Assembly (NCBI GenBank): GCA_900313345.1
Contig: OMQW01000001.1
Coordinates: 1 to 18,272 of the forward strand
Direction: 5' to 3'
Length of the DNA stretch: 18,272 nucleotides
Source: an uncultured Eubacteriales bacterium
GTDB taxonomy: Bacteria > Bacillota_I > Bacilli_A > RF39 > UBA660
A program made the translations under genes and the position numbers. Position 1 is the first letter of the stretch; the number at the start of each line of letters is the position of its first letter. Below are positions 1-7,905 of this stretch, one piece after another. The notes under the pieces were generated by a model. That model was not told the DNA's origin, searched no databases, and worked only from the letters and a program-made list of their open reading frames with translations.

Positions 1-647
1 GTAAGTTCTTTTTTTACTTCTTCTTTGTTTCTTCTTTGTTCAAATTCTTCTAGTGTTATTGGTTCATTACCTTCATCTTCTAGACGATATTCTTCATTTT
101 GCTCATAAACTTGTCCTTGACGTTTCATTAATTCATCTAAACTAATTATCGCTGTATCTTCTTGCATTCTTTCAAACTCAGTTAACTCGATATTTCTATC
201 TTCATTTTGTGCTTCTTCAAGTCTTGAAACAACTTCTTCAAGTTCTTTCTTTGCTTCTTCTTCTTTTGGAGCAATTTGTTCTGCATAAGTAATTCCTGTT
301 TCTTTATCTTTTAAAGGTTCATCTTTGCTTACTTTAATTGCTGTATCTTCTATTACTATACTATCAAATGGTATTTTTATTTCAAATATTTCTTCTTTTT
401 CTTCTTTAGTTTCTATAACTTCAGGAATAGGTTTATTTACTACTTCATTTGGTATAGTGATTTCTTTTTCTAACTCTTTTACATCATTTACAAGATTTTT
501 TAATTCTTCTGTATTTTTTTTCATTAATCTTTTATGACTATGTTTTCTACCAATATAATAAAGTATATATGAAATGCTTATACATAATATTACTATATAA
601 GCCATTATAGCTTCTGTGCTAACTAAAAAATTTATTAAGCTTATCAC
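1..647 (-). CDS. Membrane-anchored acidic protein of unknown function (partial, 3' end outside window)
   Basis: The minus-strand frame is open from a GTG at 645..647 to the window edge, giving about 215 residues. The GTG is chosen because a GAGGTGG ribosome binding site lies at 653..659, five bases upstream; the next in-frame ATG has no such site. One hydrophobic segment occupies about residues 10-34. A basic stretch (GRKHSHKR) follows, which by the positive-inside rule puts the long C-terminal part in the cytoplasm. That part is very rich in Glu and Lys, with segments likely to form helices or coiled coil and no recognisable enzyme motif. It is divergent from the flippase gene across a 174-bp gap in which I see no further gene. 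I do not recognise the family. A scaffold-like or division-associated role would be a guess from the architecture only. Confidence 0.75.
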   Translation of the reverse strand, partial: MISLINFLVSTEAIMAYIVILCISISYILYYIGRKHSHKRLMKKNTEELKNLVNDVKELEKEITIPNEVVNKPIPEVIETKEEKEEIFEIKIPFDSIVIEDTAIKVSKDEPLKDKETGITYAEQIAPKEEEAKKELEEVVSRLEEAQNEDRNIELTEFERMQEDTAIISLDELMKRQGQVYEQNEEYRLEDEGNEPITLEEFEQRRNKEEVKKEL

Positions 648-821
648 TATAACCACCTCATAATTATAGTATCATAAATACAAATTCTTGTTAATTAAAA
701 TTTTTTATAAAAGTCGAACATACTTTTTAAATTTCTTTTTAAACTATTGATATATATATTTAGAAAAAATTTTGTAAATATTTGTCAGTTATAAATAAAT
801 ATATAATTCATATATTTATGT

Positions 822-2102
822 ATGATAAAAAATAAATTTATTAAATCTAGTTTAATATTACTAATAGGTTCTGTTTTTTCCAAATTAATGGGTGCAATTA
901 TAAAGATTTTACAAACTAGAATACTTGGACCATCTATTATATTTAAGTATTCATCTATTATGCCTACTTTTATGTTTTTAATTAGTTTAAGTTCTTGTGG
1001 TATACCTATTGCTACTGAGAGGCTTATTGCTAAAGGTAATTATAGATCATCTAATATACTTATTAATTCCTTTATAATTAGCTTTATTATTAATATTGTT
1101 TTATCTATTATAATACTAATTTTTGGTAAATTCTTTATAATTAATATTTTAAAAGATAAAGATTTAGTTCTTGCTAATTATTTTATTATTCCTATTATAT
1201 TTTTTACTTCTATTTCTTCTATTATAAGATCTTATTTTTTTGGGAAAGAAAGAATGGGAATAATTTCTATAACTTCTTTTTTAGAAAATTTATTTCGATT
1301 AATTATTGTTTTATTGGTATATCCTCTTATTAAGACATTTAAATATAAATATGCTATTTTATCTTTGATAGTTATTTATGCATTTACTGAAGGATTTTCT
1401 ATACTTTTCTTTTTGTTTTTTATTCCTAGAAGAGGATTTGATAAAAATATTATATCTTTTAATAGACATATATTTAAATTATCTTTTAAAACATCGTTTT
1501 ACACTACTCTAACAGGTTTAATTAACTCTCTTGCATTCTTTATTGAAATGAATATAATTACTTATTTTAATACATTTAATATGTCTTTAAAACCTATTTA
1601 TTTATCTATACTTAATTATACTTTGCCTATAATACTTCTTCCTTCTTTTATTAGTTTAACTATTAGTAGTTCATTAATTCCTAGAATTAATAAATTAAAT
1701 AGTTATAAAAGTATTTATAAGACTATTAGACTAGCTTTAACTATTATTTTTATTATTAGTTTTATATTACTATTAACAATATATATTTATGGCAGCAGGA
1801 TATCTAATATATTATTTAAATATCCTAATCCATTATTTATAAGAACTTTAGTTCCATTCTTTATATTTCAATATATGATTTATCCAGTTAATGCTTATTT
1901 TGATGCAAAAAATAAGAGCTACTATAATTTTTATATTAGTTTAATATCATTTTTTATTAGAACTATTTTATTATTTATACTTTTAAAAATATATATAAAT
2001 ATTTATGTTTATATATTTATTACCATTTTTAATATAATTATTTCTTTTATTATTTATTTTTATTTATTACATATTAATTTAAAACAAAATAAAAAGGCTT
2101 AA
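822..2102 (+). CDS. SpoVB/MurJ-like lipid-linked precursor flippase (MOP superfamily)
   Basis: The 426-residue protein is almost entirely hydrophobic, with about 12 predicted membrane spans. The N-terminus has the pattern typical of SpoVB and polysaccharide-export flippases: a short basic start, a first helix containing SVFSKLMG, then RILGPS and, near residues 60-70, CGIPIATERLIAKG. Family members move lipid-linked cell-wall or polysaccharide precursors across the cytoplasmic membrane; SpoVB itself is needed for spore cortex synthesis in Bacillus. This copy is shorter than the usual 500 or more residues and 14 spans, so the C-terminal helices may be reduced. ATG 822 has no Shine-Dalgarno sequence, but TATAAT at 802..807 and CATATATT at 809..816 lie just upstream, so the transcript may be nearly leaderless. 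The gene converges on the ABC exporter operon, and its stop codon lies within the shared terminator. The family is firm; a specific sporulation role is inference. Confidence 0.8.
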   Translation: MIKNKFIKSSLILLIGSVFSKLMGAIIKILQTRILGPSIIFKYSSIMPTFMFLISLSSCGIPIATERLIAKGNYRSSNILINSFIISFIINIVLSIIILIFGKFFIINILKDKDLVLANYFIIPIIFFTSISSIIRSYFFGKERMGIISITSFLENLFRLIIVLLVYPLIKTFKYKYAILSLIVIYAFTEGFSILFFLFFIPRRGFDKNIISFNRHIFKLSFKTSFYTTLTGLINSLAFFIEMNIITYFNTFNMSLKPIYLSILNYTLPIILLPSFISLTISSSLIPRINKLNSYKSIYKTIRLALTIIFIISFILLLTIYIYGSRISNILFKYPNPLFIRTLVPFFIFQYMIYPVNAYFDAKNKSYYNFYISLISFFIRTILLFILLKIYINIYVYIFITIFNIIISFIIYFYLLHINLKQNKKA

Positions 2103-2116
2103 GCCTTTTATTTTTT
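2092..2116. terminator. Bidirectional intrinsic terminator between flippase and ABC exporter
   Basis: A perfect 18-base palindrome at 2092..2109 (AAAAGGC, TTAA loop, GCCTTTT) is followed by a T-rich run on the plus strand and, read in reverse, by TTTTTATTTTG on the minus strand. The flippase stop codon (2100..2102) is in the loop and the exporter stop (2108..2110) is at the arm edge. One hairpin therefore serves both convergent genes. Confidence 0.85.
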
Positions 2117-4417
2117 AAATTGTGAATTATAGAGTTCTGCATAAAATCCTTTTTTCTTTAATAATGAATTATGAGTTCCTTTTTCTATTATATCTCCATC
2201 TTTCATTACAAGTATTAAATCTGCATTTTTTATTGTAGATAAGCGATGAGCAATAATAAAGCTTGTTTTTCCTTCGCTTATTTTATCCATTGCTTTTTGT
2301 ACTAATTCTTCAGTTCTTGTATCTACACTACTTGTTGCTTCATCTAGTATTAAGAATGGTGCATTTTTAAGCATTCCTCTTGCTATAGTTAATAATTGTT
2401 TTTCTCCTTGCGATATTTCATCACTTTCTTTTAATTCATAGTCTAATGCTGCTGGAAGTGTTTTTACATAATGACTTACACCTATATAGTCTAATGCTTT
2501 CCATATTCTTTCATCAGTCACTTTATCATTAAATTTAACATTATCTCTAATTGTTCCTTTAAATAACCAAGTATCTTGCAATACCATTGTAAATAAATCA
2601 TGAATATTTTCTCTTGTTAGATCATTTATGCTATGTCCATCTATTATGATATCCCCACTATCAATTGTATAAAATTTCATTAAAAGATTAACTATAGTTG
2701 TTTTACCTGCCCCAGTTGGTCCTACTATTGCAACTTTAGATCCACTTTTTATTTTGGCACTAAAACCTTTTATTATCTCTTTATCTTTATCATAACTAAA
2801 TCTTACATCTTTAAATTCAATGTTTCCTTTAGCTTCTTTTTTATCTAATATATTTTTTTTAGTTTCTTTTGGTTCTTCTTCTTCATCAAGTATTTCAAAT
2901 ACTCTTTCTGAGGATGCTGCAATTTGCTGAATACTTGTTACTCCTTGTGCTATTTGTGTTAAAGGTGATGTAAAAAGTCTTGCATATATCATAAAGGCAA
3001 CTATTACACCAAATGTAATATCTCCATTTATTGTTAAATATGCTCCGACAACACATACTGCAACATAACTAAAGTTTCCTATAAATCCCATTATTGGAGG
3101 CATTAATCCTGTTAAAAATTGACTTTTTCTATTTGCTTCATAAACTTTTTCATTTAATTCATCAAATTTCTTTTCTTCCTCATCTTCTCCATTATATGCT
3201 TTTATAATATTATGCATTGTGTATGCTTCTGTTATATCAGCATTTAACTTTCCTAGTTCAATTTGACGAGTCTTAAAATATTTTTGAGATTTCATACCTA
3301 TAATCATCATTAAAATAAAACCAATAAATGAAGATATAATAGCAGCTAGAGCCATTATATAGTTAGTTTTTATCATCATTATTATTGCTGCTAAAAATAA
3401 TGTAATAGCTCCTACTAAACCTGCCATAGATTGATTCATACTGTTTCCAATAGTATCTATATCATTAGTAGTTCTTGATAAAATATCACCTGTTTTTGCA
3501 TTATCAAAATATTTGAGTGGTAATTTATTAATTTTCTTTTCTATTTTATCTCTTAATTCTTTAGCAAATGCATTTGATACATGTGCCATTATAATACTAT
3601 CTATAAAATTAAATGATGCGGATAAAAGATAGATCATTAATAAAAATAAACTTATATTTTTAATTTTATTTTTATTCATACTTGGTTTTATAGAATTATA
3701 TATACTTTTAGGCATTTTATCTAAAGTTTTATATATTTTTGTTCCATCTTTATAGTCCTTAGCATTACTCATTAATTTTATAAATGCTAATTTATCATCT
3801 TTAGTAATTATATTTCCGTTATAGTTATAATCTGTTAGTATTATTTTCTTTATACTTTCTGGGTATATTTCTATTAATTTAAGAATTGATGATTCATCTA
3901 GAGGTTCTTTATTTAAACTATTACAAATTTTAATAAATGCTAGACGTTCTTCTCTTGTTATTAAAGTGTTATTAATTACTTTATCGTTGTATAAATAATT
4001 TTTAACTAATTCATCTATATTATTTATATCAAATGAAGATGGACTTATTAAGGCGTTAGCTATATTTTGTTTTGCATCTGTTGGAATATTCTCATCCATT
4101 AGAATATTATTTATAGTTGTTTCATTAATATCTGGAGTCATTAGTTCTTTTGTAACTAATTGAAAATTATTACCTTTAAAATCATTTCCTATATTATTAC
4201 TAATATCTTTTAATGCTTTAGTATTAATCATTATACCTTTTGATATTTCATCAGTTAAAGAGCTTATTTTATTTGGCCCAATTATTGAAAGTGCGGAAGA
4301 AAATGCTGCTAGTAGTACTGCTATTAAAATATATTTTTTATAATTATCTAACATTTTAAATAAACGTATCATTGTGCCTTTTAAATTTTTAGGCTTTTCG
4401 TTTCCCTTATTATGCAT
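2108..4417 (-). CDS. ABC exporter, catalytic subunit with large extracytoplasmic insert (heterodimer partner)
   Basis: This is a type IV ABC exporter half-transporter of about 769 residues: membrane domain first, nucleotide-binding domain last. Residue numbers here count from a TTG at 4423. The likelier start is ATG 4417, because AGGAGG at 4427..4432 is nine bases from it and only three from the TTG. Walker A is GPTGAGKTT (568-576), the Q-loop is VLQD, the signature is a degenerate ISQGE (670-674), Walker B is LILDEA with the catalytic Glu (about 695), and the switch is His726. This is the hydrolytically competent subunit of a heterodimeric exporter of the LmrCD or TM287/288 kind. It is about 180 residues longer than usual because of an insert between the first two membrane spans (about residues 60-250), outside the cell if topology is conserved. 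The insert contains a duplicated motif and one EF-hand-like loop. The gene overlaps its partner by 8 bp and is co-transcribed second. Substrate unknown. Confidence 0.92.
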   Translation of the reverse strand: MHNKGNEKPKNLKGTMIRLFKMLDNYKKYILIAVLLAAFSSALSIIGPNKISSLTDEISKGIMINTKALKDISNNIGNDFKGNNFQLVTKELMTPDINETTINNILMDENIPTDAKQNIANALISPSSFDINNIDELVKNYLYNDKVINNTLITREERLAFIKICNSLNKEPLDESSILKLIEIYPESIKKIILTDYNYNGNIITKDDKLAFIKLMSNAKDYKDGTKIYKTLDKMPKSIYNSIKPSMNKNKIKNISLFLLMIYLLSASFNFIDSIIMAHVSNAFAKELRDKIEKKINKLPLKYFDNAKTGDILSRTTNDIDTIGNSMNQSMAGLVGAITLFLAAIIMMIKTNYIMALAAIISSFIGFILMMIIGMKSQKYFKTRQIELGKLNADITEAYTMHNIIKAYNGEDEEEKKFDELNEKVYEANRKSQFLTGLMPPIMGFIGNFSYVAVCVVGAYLTINGDITFGVIVAFMIYARLFTSPLTQIAQGVTSIQQIAASSERVFEILDEEEEPKETKKNILDKKEAKGNIEFKDVRFSYDKDKEIIKGFSAKIKSGSKVAIVGPTGAGKTTIVNLLMKFYTIDSGDIIIDGHSINDLTRENIHDLFTMVLQDTWLFKGTIRDNVKFNDKVTDERIWKALDYIGVSHYVKTLPAALDYELKESDEISQGEKQLLTIARGMLKNAPFLILDEATSSVDTRTEELVQKAMDKISEGKTSFIIAHRLSTIKNADLILVMKDGDIIEKGTHNSLLKKKGFYAELYNSQFKK
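3674..4246 (-). other. Extracytoplasmic insert domain with duplicated EF-hand/dockerin-like motif
   Basis: This sub-region encodes residues about 60-250 of the catalytic ABC subunit, lying between membrane spans 1 and 2. Two units within it are visibly related: ITREERLAFIKICNS (155-169) and ITKDDKLAFIKLMSN (206-220). The second is preceded by D-Y-N-Y-N-G-N-I-I-T-K-D (198-209), which fits the calcium-loop pattern DxNxNGxIxxxD of EF-hands and dockerins and is followed by a helix-like segment. The first copy keeps Asp, Asn and Glu at loop positions 1, 5 and 12 but has Val at position 3. Calcium binding is an inference from the motif only. Confidence 0.6.
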
Positions 4418-6170
4418 TTTCAAGTTCCTCCTTTCCTAATTGTGATAAAGCAATTTCTTTATAAACTTTACATTTATCCATTAATTCTTTATGAGTACCT
4501 TTTCCAATAATTTTACCATTTTCTAGAACTATTATTTCATCAGCATTCATAATTGTTCCGATACGTTGAGCTACTATTAAAATACTTGAATCTTTTGCTG
4601 CTTCTTTTAAGTTTTCTCTTAATTTAGCATCTGTTTTATAGTCTAGTGCTGAAAATGTATCATCAAATAAATATATTTCAGGGTTTCTTGCTATTGCTCT
4701 TGCAATAGAAATTCTTTGCTTTTGACCCCCTGATACATTAGATCCACTTTCTGCTAAACTATATGAAGTTCCACCTTTTAATTTAGTAACAAATTCATTT
4801 GCCTCTGCTATCACTAATGAATATTTTATTTTTTTAGATGTTATTTTTCCTTTAGCAGTTGTTCCATATGCTATATTATTTTTAATTGTATCATTAAACA
4901 TTAATGCTTTTTGTGATACATAACCTATCTTATTATGTAATGTTTTTAAATTGTATTTTCTAATATCAACACCATCTATTAAAATAGAACCTTCTGTTAC
5001 ATCATAAAATCTAGGTATCAAATTAATAAGTGTTGATTTACCTGAACCAGTTCTACCAATAAATGCTAATGTTTTACCTTTTTCTACTTTAAATGAAATA
5101 TTCGTTAGAACATTTTCTTCTGAGTCTGGATATCTAAATGATACATTTTTAAATTCTATTTCACCATGTTTTTTAGTAGGCTTTTTATATGGACCATCTA
5201 CTATTTTTGACTTAGTTTTTAATACTTCATCTATTCTATCTAAAGATACCGATGTTCTTGGATACATTATAAATATTATTGCAAGCATTAAGAAAGACAT
5301 TATTATTTGCATTGCATAACTTGTAAATACTACCATATCACTAAATAATGATATTTTCATTGATAAAGACCCATTATATATTAAAGAGGATCCAATAAAA
5401 TATATTGCAAGAGTTAAGATATTCATTATTAAATACATAACTGGTGATATTATTGACATTGATTTTTGAGTAAATTCATTTACATCTGTTAATTCTTTGT
5501 TTACTTTATTAAATTTATTATATTGATATTTTTCAGCATTAAATGCTCTTACTACTCTTATACCTGTTAGATTTTCTTTCATTAAACTATTAATATTATC
5601 TATTAGTTTTTGAATTGTTTTAAATTTTGGTATTACTGTAATCATTAGAATTATAATTACTGTTAACATTATTAATACACATCCACCAGTAATTACACTC
5701 CATGTTAAATTTTTATTTAATATTTTAATAATTCCCAATACTGCTGTAATTGGAGCTTTTATTAATAATTGCATTCCCATTGCAATAAACATTTGGATAT
5801 TTGTTATATCATTTGTTGTTCTAGTAATTAAACTTCCTGTTTGGAATTTTTTCATTTCTTCCATTCCAAAGCTTTCTATATTCTTAAATAATTTTTTTCT
5901 TAAATTTTTAGAATAAGTTGCTGATACATAAGTTATTATATAACCTACTATTACTGCTGATACTAAAGACCCTAATGCACATAATAGCATCTTATATCCT
6001 TCATTTAATACGCTATTAATATTTGTTCCTTCTGTCTTTACAAGTCTTGTTATTTCTGACATATAATCAGGTATTTTTAAATCTAAATATACACTAAAAG
6101 CTATAATTGCAGTTGATAAAAGTAATAGGAATAAATCTTTTAGTGTAAAGTTTTTTATTAATTTAATCAT
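4410..6170 (-). CDS. ABC exporter, degenerate-site subunit (heterodimer partner)
   Basis: This 586-residue half-transporter has six membrane spans (about residues 10-305) followed by a nucleotide-binding domain. Walker A is GRTGSGKST (372-380), the Q-loop is VSQK (about 418-421), and the signature is a canonical VSGGQ (479-483). Walker B is IYLFDD, so Asp504 replaces the catalytic Glu. The switch position is Gln535 in place of His. These two substitutions mark the non-hydrolytic subunit of heterodimeric exporters, as in TM287. The partner has the complementary pattern (good Walker B and His, poor signature), so one functional and one degenerate ATP site are expected per dimer. ATG 6170 is preceded by AAGGAG. 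It is the first gene of the operon and has its own promoter directly behind the slipin terminator. Such pairs export drugs, lipids or peptides; nothing here identifies the substrate. Confidence 0.93.
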   Translation of the reverse strand: MIKLIKNFTLKDLFLLLLSTAIIAFSVYLDLKIPDYMSEITRLVKTEGTNINSVLNEGYKMLLCALGSLVSAVIVGYIITYVSATYSKNLRKKLFKNIESFGMEEMKKFQTGSLITRTTNDITNIQMFIAMGMQLLIKAPITAVLGIIKILNKNLTWSVITGGCVLIMLTVIIILMITVIPKFKTIQKLIDNINSLMKENLTGIRVVRAFNAEKYQYNKFNKVNKELTDVNEFTQKSMSIISPVMYLIMNILTLAIYFIGSSLIYNGSLSMKISLFSDMVVFTSYAMQIIMSFLMLAIIFIMYPRTSVSLDRIDEVLKTKSKIVDGPYKKPTKKHGEIEFKNVSFRYPDSEENVLTNISFKVEKGKTLAFIGRTGSGKSTLINLIPRFYDVTEGSILIDGVDIRKYNLKTLHNKIGYVSQKALMFNDTIKNNIAYGTTAKGKITSKKIKYSLVIAEANEFVTKLKGGTSYSLAESGSNVSGGQKQRISIARAIARNPEIYLFDDTFSALDYKTDAKLRENLKEAAKDSSILIVAQRIGTIMNADEIIVLENGKIIGKGTHKELMDKCKVYKEIALSQLGKEELENA

Positions 6171-6198
6171 TTTCTATCTCCTTTAAATAACATTACAA

Positions 6199-6227
6199 AT
6201 TTTATAAGATTATTCATTTAAAGTCAA
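6199..6227 (-). promoter_or_regulatory. Sigma-A-type promoter of the ABC exporter operon
   Basis: On the minus strand TTGACT (6222..6227) and TAAAAT (6199..6204) are separated by 17 bases. Transcription would start about 20 bases before the ATG at 6170. The -35 box begins only a few bases after the slipin terminator, so the operon is independent of the slipin gene. Confidence 0.7.
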
Positions 6228-6258
6228 TAAAAAAGAAGATTATTTTTTAATCTTCTTT
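6228..6258 (-). terminator. Intrinsic terminator of the slipin gene, overlapping its last codons
   Basis: Arms AAAGAAGATTA (6232..6242) and TAATCTTCTTT (6248..6258) form an 11-bp stem with a 5-base loop, followed by a T tract on the minus strand. The stem encodes the last residues of the slipin (KKIKK) and the stop codon 6240..6242. Confidence 0.85.
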
Positions 6259-7004
6259 ACTATTTTTTCTGCTACATCATTATTTTCAAATGCTCTAAGA
6301 ACTTCAAGAGGTACTGCAAATATTATTGTGTTTGATTGATCACTTGATAGATCATTTAATGTTGCAAGTGTTCTTAAATGTAGTGCTCCTGGAGTTTTAG
6401 ACATTGTTTCAGCAGCTTTAGCTAAGTTGTTAGCACTTTCTATTTCACCTTTAGATTTAGTTATTACAGCTAGTTTTTCACGTTCAGCTTCAGCAGCTTT
6501 GGCTATTACTCTTTTCATCTCTTCTGGTAATGAAATATCTTTTAACTCAACATTTTCTACTTTGATTCCCCATGGATCTGTTGCCTTATCTATTATTTCA
6601 CAAATTTCAGAAGATACTTTTTCTCTTTCTGATAATAATTCATCAAGAGTATAAGCTCCAACTATATTCCTCATTGTAGTTTGTGCAAGTTGTCCAACTG
6701 CATATCTTGAATCTTTAACTTTTAATACACTTAGTGATGCATCAAAAATATGATAATATACAACTGCATTAATTTTAACTGAAACATTGTCTTTTGTTAT
6801 TGCTTCTTGTTCAGGTACATCATAGACAGATGTTCTTACATCTACTTTTTGATATGTTTGAAAAACTGGTAAAACAATATGCCAACCAGCATCCATCATT
6901 CTAGTAAATTTACCAAAAGTAAATAGAATACCTCTTTCATATTGATTAATTTGTCTTATTGAACATAAAACAACTATTAAAATTAAAATAATAAAATATA
7001 TCAT
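6240..7004 (-). CDS. Slipin / stomatin-like SPFH (band 7) membrane protein
   Basis: The 254-residue protein has an N-terminal membrane helix (residues 1-16) followed by the conserved slipin opening: RQINQYERGILFTFGK, then GWHIVLPVFQ, then DVRTSVYDVPEQEAITKDNV. The band 7 core runs to about residue 165. An Ala/Glu-rich helix follows (EMKRVIAKAAEAEREK and onward, about 160-200), which in this family drives oligomer assembly. Slipins form large ring or cage complexes on the inner leaflet and organise membrane microdomains, often with an NfeD partner; no NfeD gene is adjacent here. The start ATG has an AAGGAGG site at 7010..7016. The gene appears monocistronic, with its own terminator, and is divergent from the methyltransferase. 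The family assignment is strong; its physiological role in this organism is unknown. Confidence 0.92.
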   Translation of the reverse strand: MIYFIILILIVVLCSIRQINQYERGILFTFGKFTRMMDAGWHIVLPVFQTYQKVDVRTSVYDVPEQEAITKDNVSVKINAVVYYHIFDASLSVLKVKDSRYAVGQLAQTTMRNIVGAYTLDELLSEREKVSSEICEIIDKATDPWGIKVENVELKDISLPEEMKRVIAKAAEAEREKLAVITKSKGEIESANNLAKAAETMSKTPGALHLRTLATLNDLSSDQSNTIIFAVPLEVLRAFENNDVAEKIVKKIKK

Positions 7005-7022
7005 AAAATCCTCCTTGAGTTT

Positions 7023-7049
7023 ATTATATCATTTTTTGTTAAAATACAA
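7023..7049 (-). promoter_or_regulatory. Possible slipin promoter
   Basis: On the minus strand TATAAT (7023..7028) is preceded by TTGTAT (7044..7049). The spacer is only 15 bases, shorter than ideal, so the -10 box is more convincing than the -35. It is correctly placed 18 bases upstream of the slipin ATG. Confidence 0.4.
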
Positions 7050-7122
7050 TATAATTCTTTTAATTATATGCTTTATTCTTTACTTAATATTAAAAATAAA
7101 TTATTATAGTTATGTGATTTAT

Positions 7123-7890
7123 ATGAATGAAGAAAATTTAATTAATTATTATAACAAATTTAATGAAAATAATAGACTTAAGAGTAGACATGGTGATGTA
7201 GAATTTTATGTGACTACTAACTATATTAATAAGTATTTAAATAAAAACTCTAAGATTATTGATATTGGTGCTGGATGTGGAGCTTATTCTAATTACTTTG
7301 AAAGTCTTGGGTATGATGTTACTGCTTGTGAACTAGTAAAGCATAATTATAAAGAAATTTGTAAAAATAAAAATATTAAAGCTTATAACTTAGATGCTAC
7401 TGATTTAAAAGGCATAAAGGATAACTATTATGATATTGTATTACTTTTTGGACCAATATATCATTTACACGGTGAAAATAATAAATTAAAAGCTTTAAAA
7501 GAAGCTAAAAGAGTTTGCAAGAATGATGGATATATTTTTATATGTTACTGTTTACCTTACTTTGCAATTATGAAACATGCTTTTTTAGATAATAATTTAA
7601 AAGAATGTTTAGATTTTAATGTTGATAATAATTTTGAGATTGATGATAATACTAAAGAATTATATTCTTTCGATTCTATTGATAATATAAATAGCTATAG
7701 AGATAAAATGTTATTTAAAGAAGTAGAAATGTTTAGCCAAGAAGGCTTAACTGAATATTTTAGAAAAGATATTAATAAGATGGATAATTTTACTTTTAAT
7801 AAATATAAAGATTTTATTTTAAAAAATAGTTCTGATAAATATTTGTTAGGTTCTAGTAGACATATTGTAGATATAGTTAAAAAGGCTTAA
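7123..7890 (+). CDS. Class I SAM-dependent methyltransferase, substrate unknown
   Basis: From ATG 7123 the protein is 255 residues long. Motif I is IIDIGAGCGAYS, followed by a strand ending in an acidic residue (VTACEL, motif II). LDATDL and the YDIVLLFGPIYHL segment (motif IV) follow, then AKRVCKNDGYIFICY (post-motif region). These define a Rossmann-fold methyltransferase. The frame is open back to a TTG at 7015, but that extension is a low-complexity hydrophobic stretch without a ribosome binding site and would overlap the slipin promoter area, so I exclude it. ATG 7123 also lacks a Shine-Dalgarno sequence; a TATAGT box at 7105..7110 suggests a very short leader. A GTG at 7114 is an alternative start. 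The gene converges on the tag gene with a 4-bp overlap. Small-molecule, protein or RNA substrates are all possible. Confidence 0.82.
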   Translation: MNEENLINYYNKFNENNRLKSRHGDVEFYVTTNYINKYLNKNSKIIDIGAGCGAYSNYFESLGYDVTACELVKHNYKEICKNKNIKAYNLDATDLKGIKDNYYDIVLLFGPIYHLHGENNKLKALKEAKRVCKNDGYIFICYCLPYFAIMKHAFLDNNLKECLDFNVDNNFEIDDNTKELYSFDSIDNINSYRDKMLFKEVEMFSQEGLTEYFRKDINKMDNFTFNKYKDFILKNSSDKYLLGSSRHIVDIVKKA

Positions 7891-7905
7891 ATTAAGCCTT
7901 TTTTA
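7879..7905. terminator. Bidirectional terminator shared by methyltransferase and tag
   Basis: AAAAAGGCTTAA (7879..7890) and TTAAGCCTTTTT (7892..7903) form a near-perfect palindrome with T tracts on both strands. Both stop codons (7888..7890 plus, 7887..7889 minus) lie within it and overlap each other. The GGCTTAA core matches the terminator at 2092..2109. Confidence 0.85.

Noticed and set aside
325..537. Plus-strand open frame of 70 codons
   Set aside because: It is antisense to the acidic membrane protein; its Ser/Phe-rich composition is what a Glu/Lys-rich gene gives when read backwards.
712..722. Possible LexA (SOS) box at CGAACATAC
   Set aside because: Only one half of the CGAAC-N4-GTTCG palindrome is present.
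4418..4423. TTG start for the second ABC subunit
   Set aside because: AGGAGG is only 3 bases from the TTG but 9 bases from ATG 4417, so the ATG is preferred.
6427..6654. Plus-strand open frame of 75 codons
   Set aside because: It lies within the slipin gene on the opposite strand, with no start signal or recognisable product.
7015..7122. N-terminal extension of the methyltransferase to a TTG at 7015
   Set aside because: It has no ribosome binding site, is low-complexity and hydrophobic, overlaps the slipin promoter and ribosome binding site region, and is not part of the methyltransferase fold.
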